The notes under the pieces were generated by a model. That model was not told the DNA's origin, did no database searches, and saw only the letters and a list, made by a program, of their open reading frames with translations. DNA of 64,000 bases, from positions 496,001 through 560,000 of the forward strand of contig JBKYIJ010000008.1 of assembly GCA_047030855.1 (NCBI GenBank), read 5' to 3'. Positions 60,492-64,000 of the stretch are shown here, piece after piece; the first letter of the stretch is position 1; each line of letters opens with the position of its first letter. This stretch comes from QVMM01 sp047030855 (lineage in GTDB: Bacteria > Bacteroidota > Bacteroidia > Bacteroidales > Dysgonomonadaceae). A program made the translations under genes and the position numbers.

Positions 60492-62294
60492 ATGTCATCC
60501 AAAACACAAGCTTACATCATTGCGGTCGTAATGATTCTGACTAATTGTTTTTTGTCCTGTAACCAAACGGAAAACAGGCAGAACAGGGAATTGCTGGCAA
60601 AAGCCCAAGAAATAGTCGACAACCAGTCCGACAGTGCTTTGGTTTTGCTTGACGGAGTCAGGCATCCCGAAAAGATGAAAGAGGAAGACTACATGACTTA
60701 CCTCGTAACAAAAGTGCAGGCGAAAGCCAAGAGCCGGAAAGACATTACGGGAGACACCATCGTATTCGAAGCGAAGAAATATTTTGAGGAGAAAAACGAC
60801 GACCCGCATATGATTGCCCTCGCAAACCTCTACGCAGGAAGAGTTTATGAAGAAAGAGGCACAGACAACAAGGCTTTAGCCTGTATGCTGACAGCCTCCG
60901 AATACGCATCGCAAACGGATGACACCGAACTCAAAGGAATTGTGGAATATCGTGTTGGTAGAGGATATAGTGAATATATGTTCTACAGTAAAGCTCTGGA
61001 GAGGTTCAAAAAATCGGAGCGCTATTATTCCACTCTCAAAGGCAAAGAAGCAAACTATGTAAGCGTCCTTTCTCATCTTGGAACTATGTATTCATTTACA
61101 TTTCAGCAGGACAGCGCAGAATACTATCTGAAAAAGTCGTCCGCCCTTGCCGAGAAATTAGGCTTGAAACACTGGATTTTGAGAAATAACGTAAACATGA
61201 ACGTATGTTATAACTACAGCGGAAGGTATAAAGAAGCACTGGAATGTACCGCTGAAGCAATGAAGTTAAACAATAACCCCGATAATCTGGAGGCATTGAA
61301 AATAAATATCGGACGCGCTAACTCATATATAGGTTTAAACAATCTCGATTCGGCAGAATATTACGCATCTCTGGTAGTAACCAAAATTGAAACAGTCGAT
61401 AATGCAACAAAAACTGCCATATATGCCCAGTTGGTTGAGATAGAGAAGAAGAAAGGGAATTACAAGAAAGCGCTGGAATATGAAAGAAATAATCTGGAAA
61501 ACGCTTACGATTTAATGTCAAAAGCTGGGAAAGATTATGTATCTTCTCAGGATAAAGAATCTAAACTGGAAATAAAAGACCGAGAACTCAAAATTTCTAA
61601 AGATAAAGCGAAAGATTATTCCCGAATAATAGTCGTTGTTGTACTATCGCTTGTAATAGTTGCCCTGATTGCAAGCATCGTTATAATAAAACTCCGCAAC
61701 AAAGGCAAATTGCAGCAACTGGCAATAGAACGGCAAAGGAACGAAGCGTTGCGGCAGAAACTGACGATAGAACAGCAGGAAACCGAAAACCTCCGCCAAC
61801 GGCTGATAATCGAAGAGCAGGAAAGAATAAACAAAGAAGAAAAAGAAAAAAGCAAGGCGATGGAAGTGAAAATGGAAAACATGAATTTCGCCAACAGGCT
61901 TTTCCATTCCATTGCCGCGAAGCTGCTCGTGCTCGAAAACGAAATTGCCGCCATTGCGCAGGCATACAGCATGAAAGATTCGAAATCGAAAGGCTACGCC
62001 ATTATAGAAGATAAAATAAAGGGAATAAGGGACGACGTCGGCAGTTTCAGGGAAAAACAGGCGCTGGCTTACCTCAAAGAGAAGAAACTGGACGCATCCG
62101 TAATCGAGTCGCTGAAAGGAGGCGACCATGTGTATCTCGCTATGGCAATGTGCGGATACGAGTTTAAAGACATAGCCGCCACGCTGGGCGTAAAAACCCA
62201 CGCCCTGCAAATGAGGAAAGGAAGATTGAGGGAAAAATTATTAAACGCAGGGCTTTCGGAACAGGATATTGCCGGTTTATCGGATCAAATTTAA
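60492..62294 (+). CDS. Membrane-bound tetratricopeptide protein with cytoplasmic HTH
   Basis: A protein of 600 residues from ATG 60492. A signal or lipoprotein-type N-terminus (IIAVVMILTNCFLSC) leads to TPR-like helical repeats in the periplasm (about 30-340; SALVLLDGVRHPEKM, ALANLYAGRVYEERG), one span at about 377-400 (IIVVVVLSLVIVALIASIVI), a Gln/Glu-rich coiled coil (400-480), and a C-terminal LuxR-like helix-turn-helix (FKDIAATLGVKTHALQMRKG). The family is common in Bacteroides and thought to be membrane-bound transcription regulators. The secreted DUF3244 gene 275 bases downstream is a likely target (inference). Confidence 0.82.
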   Translation: MSSKTQAYIIAVVMILTNCFLSCNQTENRQNRELLAKAQEIVDNQSDSALVLLDGVRHPEKMKEEDYMTYLVTKVQAKAKSRKDITGDTIVFEAKKYFEEKNDDPHMIALANLYAGRVYEERGTDNKALACMLTASEYASQTDDTELKGIVEYRVGRGYSEYMFYSKALERFKKSERYYSTLKGKEANYVSVLSHLGTMYSFTFQQDSAEYYLKKSSALAEKLGLKHWILRNNVNMNVCYNYSGRYKEALECTAEAMKLNNNPDNLEALKINIGRANSYIGLNNLDSAEYYASLVVTKIETVDNATKTAIYAQLVEIEKKKGNYKKALEYERNNLENAYDLMSKAGKDYVSSQDKESKLEIKDRELKISKDKAKDYSRIIVVVVLSLVIVALIASIVIIKLRNKGKLQQLAIERQRNEALRQKLTIEQQETENLRQRLIIEEQERINKEEKEKSKAMEVKMENMNFANRLFHSIAAKLLVLENEIAAIAQAYSMKDSKSKGYAIIEDKIKGIRDDVGSFREKQALAYLKEKKLDASVIESLKGGDHVYLAMAMCGYEFKDIAATLGVKTHALQMRKGRLREKLLNAGLSEQDIAGLSDQI

Positions 62295-62420
62295 CTTTTT
62301 TGCGACAAAAAGAACGTCACGCCGGACAAAATGCCTGTCACAATATCCCATTTACAAAATCAATAAACAATTGATTATCAATACAAATAAAATCACAATC
62401 ACTGTCACATATTCGGAAGG

Positions 62421-62460
62421 GTATTGCAAAGTGAATTTTCTCGTTATAGATTTGCAATAC
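62421..62460 (+). promoter_or_regulatory. Promoter embedded in a perfect 10-bp inverted repeat, upstream of the DUF3244 gene
   Basis: GTATTGCAAA (62421-62430) and TTTGCAATAC (62451-62460) are exact inverted copies with 20 bases between. The left arm contains ATTG (62423-62426), in the -33 position; the right arm supplies the TTTG of TAGATTTG (62447-62454), the -7 element, 20 bases on. A dimeric regulator bound to both arms would cover both promoter boxes. The leader to 62570 would be about 110 bases. Confidence 0.6.
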
Positions 62461-62569
62461 GGAAACGATAAGAAAAAAATATTCTTTGAAATTCTGAGAA
62501 AGTAAAAGTTAATCGAAAACAAAATTAAAACAAAAATCTTTTCCCTCTATAATTGACTTTTTAAAAATT

Positions 62570-63004
62570 ATGAAAAAAAACAGAAGATTATTATTTATAA
62601 TAACAGCAGCGATAGCGATCGCGCCGGCACTCACAAGTAAAAGTATTGCACAGGAACAGATCAAGGACAATGGGATTACCTTGTTTGATGGAGATTTACC
62701 TGATTTAAAAAATGCACCTATAGGTGGATCGGGATTAACAGGAGGTGAAGAAATAAATAATGAACCTACCCGTCAAGTAAAAGTCCAATACAATTCAAAT
62801 ACTTTGCGTGTCGAATATTTACAAGATTTGGGAACAATAAATGTCAAGCTCGAAAGAAACGGAACGACATTGATGCCCAACACTCCGACCAATACCTCGG
62901 TAATACGTACCACTAATATGGACATTAGCAGGTTGCCGTTGGGAACGTACAGGATAGTCTTTTCGAAAGACGGTGTAGCATGGGCTGATTTTCCGAAAGA
63001 GTAA
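62570..63004 (+). CDS. DUF3244-type small secreted protein
   Basis: A 144-residue protein with a signal peptide (MKKNRRLLFIITAAIAIAPA, cleavage probably after SIAQ). The mature part is a single beta-sandwich-like domain (VKVQYNSNTLRVEYLQDLGT, ISRLPLGTYRIVFSKDGVAW). It fits DUF3244, small periplasmic or secreted proteins of Bacteroidales often found next to TPR/HTH regulators. Function unknown. It is preceded by the palindromic promoter and convergent with the M3 peptidase gene. Confidence 0.8.
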   Translation: MKKNRRLLFIITAAIAIAPALTSKSIAQEQIKDNGITLFDGDLPDLKNAPIGGSGLTGGEEINNEPTRQVKVQYNSNTLRVEYLQDLGTINVKLERNGTTLMPNTPTNTSVIRTTNMDISRLPLGTYRIVFSKDGVAWADFPKE

Positions 63005-63079
63005 TCGGGTAAGAAAAGCAAAAGGAAGAAAAAAAAACTCAAAAAAAGAGGGGGTGATAAACCGAAAGTAAACCTTTTT

Positions 63080-64000
63080 TTATCTGATTCCGTTTCTTTG
63101 CAACAAAGCATCCATACCGGGCTTTTCACCTCTGAACTTTACGTAAAGCGTCATCGGATCTTCGGTGTTTCCGCGTTCAAGAATATTTTTACGGAACGAC
63201 GTTGCCGTCGCATTGTCGAATATCCCGTTCTTCTTAAACAGGGAAAAAGCATCGGCATCCAACACTTCCGACCACTTATAACCGTAATATCCCGCAGCAT
63301 ATCCGCCCGAAAATATATGACCGAACGATACCGACATATTGGCGTCGGGCACGACAGGCAGGACAGCCGTTTTAGACATCGCCTTTTGCTCAAAGTCGAT
63401 AACGCTTCCCGTATAAGGATCTGACAGAGTGTGCCACGCCATATCGAGATACCCGAACGAAAGTTGACGGTAACACAAGTATCCTGCAATAAAGTTGGAA
63501 GCATCCACGAGTTTAGTCACAAGTTCGGCAGGGATTTTTTCTCCTGTTTCGTAATGAACCGCAAATTTATCGAGATATTCTTTTTCAGTCAGCCAGTTTT
63601 CCATCACCTGTGAGGGCAATTCCACAAAATCGCGTGGAACGTTTGTTCCCGAAAGAGTTTCGTAAGTACAGTCACTCAACATCCCGTGCAGGGCATGCCC
63701 AAATTCGTGCAGGAAAGTTTCTGCCTCATCGAAAGTGAGCAGGGCAGGCTTATCGGCTGTCGGACGGTTGAAATTCATAACGAGCGAGATGTGAGGGCGT
63801 GAGCCTTTGCCGTCTCTTTTATATTGTCCTTTAAATTCGGTCATCCACGCGCCCTGACGTTTTCCGCTTCTTGGGAAAAAATCGGTATAAAGGACGGCAA
63901 GGTAAGTCCCGTCTTTATCGAAAACGTCGAAAGCTTCCACTTCGGGATGATAAACGGGAATTTTTTCGTTCTTCTTAAATGTCAATCCATACAAATCGGT
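63080..64000 (-). CDS. M3-family metallopeptidase (peptidyl-dipeptidase Dcp-like), C-terminal part
   Basis: The frame is open to the window edge, so about 306 C-terminal residues are seen. EAETFLHEFGHALHGMLSDC contains HEFGH, the zinc site of M3 peptidases with the catalytic Glu; the third ligand, a Glu, is expected in the following helix (NVPRDFVELPSQVMENWL). GHIFSGGYAAGYYGYKWSEV and the terminal RGEKPGMDALLQRNGIR are typical of Dcp/OpdA. Without the N-terminus I cannot tell whether it is secreted or cytoplasmic. Confidence 0.93.
   Translation of the reverse strand, partial: TDLYGLTFKKNEKIPVYHPEVEAFDVFDKDGTYLAVLYTDFFPRSGKRQGAWMTEFKGQYKRDGKGSRPHISLVMNFNRPTADKPALLTFDEAETFLHEFGHALHGMLSDCTYETLSGTNVPRDFVELPSQVMENWLTEKEYLDKFAVHYETGEKIPAELVTKLVDASNFIAGYLCYRQLSFGYLDMAWHTLSDPYTGSVIDFEQKAMSKTAVLPVVPDANMSVSFGHIFSGGYAAGYYGYKWSEVLDADAFSLFKKNGIFDNATATSFRKNILERGNTEDPMTLYVKFRGEKPGMDALLQRNGIR

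Noticed and set aside
62421..62460. Invertible (phase-variable) promoter, as in Bacteroides capsule loci
   Set aside because: The spacer is only 20 bases and the arms 10; known invertible promoters have longer repeats and spacers around 200 bases. No invertase gene is in the window.
62269..62505. A 78-codon plus-strand frame between the TPR regulator and the DUF3244 gene
   Set aside because: It overlaps the end of the regulator gene, resembles no family, and contains the palindromic promoter. Composition is that of AT-rich intergenic DNA.
1..64000. tRNA or rRNA genes, CRISPR arrays, insertion sequences, prophage
   Set aside because: No T-loop-like GTTCGAATC blocks, no regularly spaced repeats, no transposase, integrase or phage structural protein was seen on either strand by eye; a covariance-model scan could still find a missed small RNA.

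Overview
The window is a 64-kb stretch of chromosomal core genome from an AT-rich member of the Bacteroidota, most likely order Bacteroidales (a Dysgonomonas- or Parabacteroides-like gut lineage is a guess; the phylum is much surer). The evidence is the promoter grammar (TTTG, 18-21 nt, TAnnTTTG, the Bacteroides primary-sigma consensus, seen many times), weak Shine-Dalgarno sites, and families largely confined to the phylum: GldH, NigD-like lipoprotein, DUF4295, DUF3822, DUF4924, DUF3244, a PSP1-domain protein next to GldH, GIN-domain lipoprotein, and a lysyl-tRNA synthetase with an added C-terminal domain. I see no tRNA, rRNA, CRISPR array, insertion sequence or prophage. No gap between genes exceeds about 300 bases.

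Layout. 1-12.3 kb: end of an Omp85-type barrel protein, the L28-L33-DUF4295 operon, ftsY, rimO (no TRAM domain), two HU-family genes (the second an unusual HU-transmembrane-LysM protein), lysS, gpsA, pgi, rlmN, pdxA. 12.3-17.1 kb: an inositol-lipid-type cluster (nucleotidyltransferase, ATP-grasp protein, CDP-alcohol phosphotransferase, HAD phosphatase, long structured leader, myo-inositol-phosphate synthase). 17.2-25.2 kb: metF; rseP-dxr-M23 peptidase; thioesterase; gldH-PSP1-holB. 25.5-32.2 kb: manA, hemH, a broken MATE pump, DJ-1, TonB, pdxJ, nadK. 32.3-41.3 kb: lipB, mtgA, ruvC, glgB, marC, pdxH and the L13-S9-S2-Ts operon. 41.6-51.7 kb: GIN-domain lipoprotein, malQ, an ECF sigma module, a RecD-like helicase, DUF3822-rsmD-glycosyltransferase. 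51.8-64 kb: dinB, rfbD, DUF4924, ompA, fcl-gmd, a Kef-type antiporter, a membrane TPR/HTH regulator with a DUF3244 secreted protein, and an M3 peptidase running off the end.

How the genes work together. Several supply the envelope: manA, gmd and fcl make GDP-fucose from fructose-6-phosphate; rfbD finishes dTDP-rhamnose; gpsA feeds phospholipid synthesis; pgi converts glucose-6-phosphate, the precursor of inositol phosphate; dxr makes isoprenoids; rseP, mtgA and the M23 peptidase act on envelope stress and wall. glgB and malQ handle glycogen and maltodextrin. Three vitamin B6 genes (pdxA, pdxJ, pdxH) are present but not clustered.

A striking technical feature: nine genes between 28 and 51 kb (MATE twice, nadK, marC, pdxH, rpsB, the ECF sigma N-terminus, DUF3822, rsmD, a glycosyltransferase) are broken by one- or two-base indels. 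Most are repaired by removing one base from a short homopolymer. Because rpsB is essential, most of these are probably sequence or assembly errors rather than real pseudogenes.
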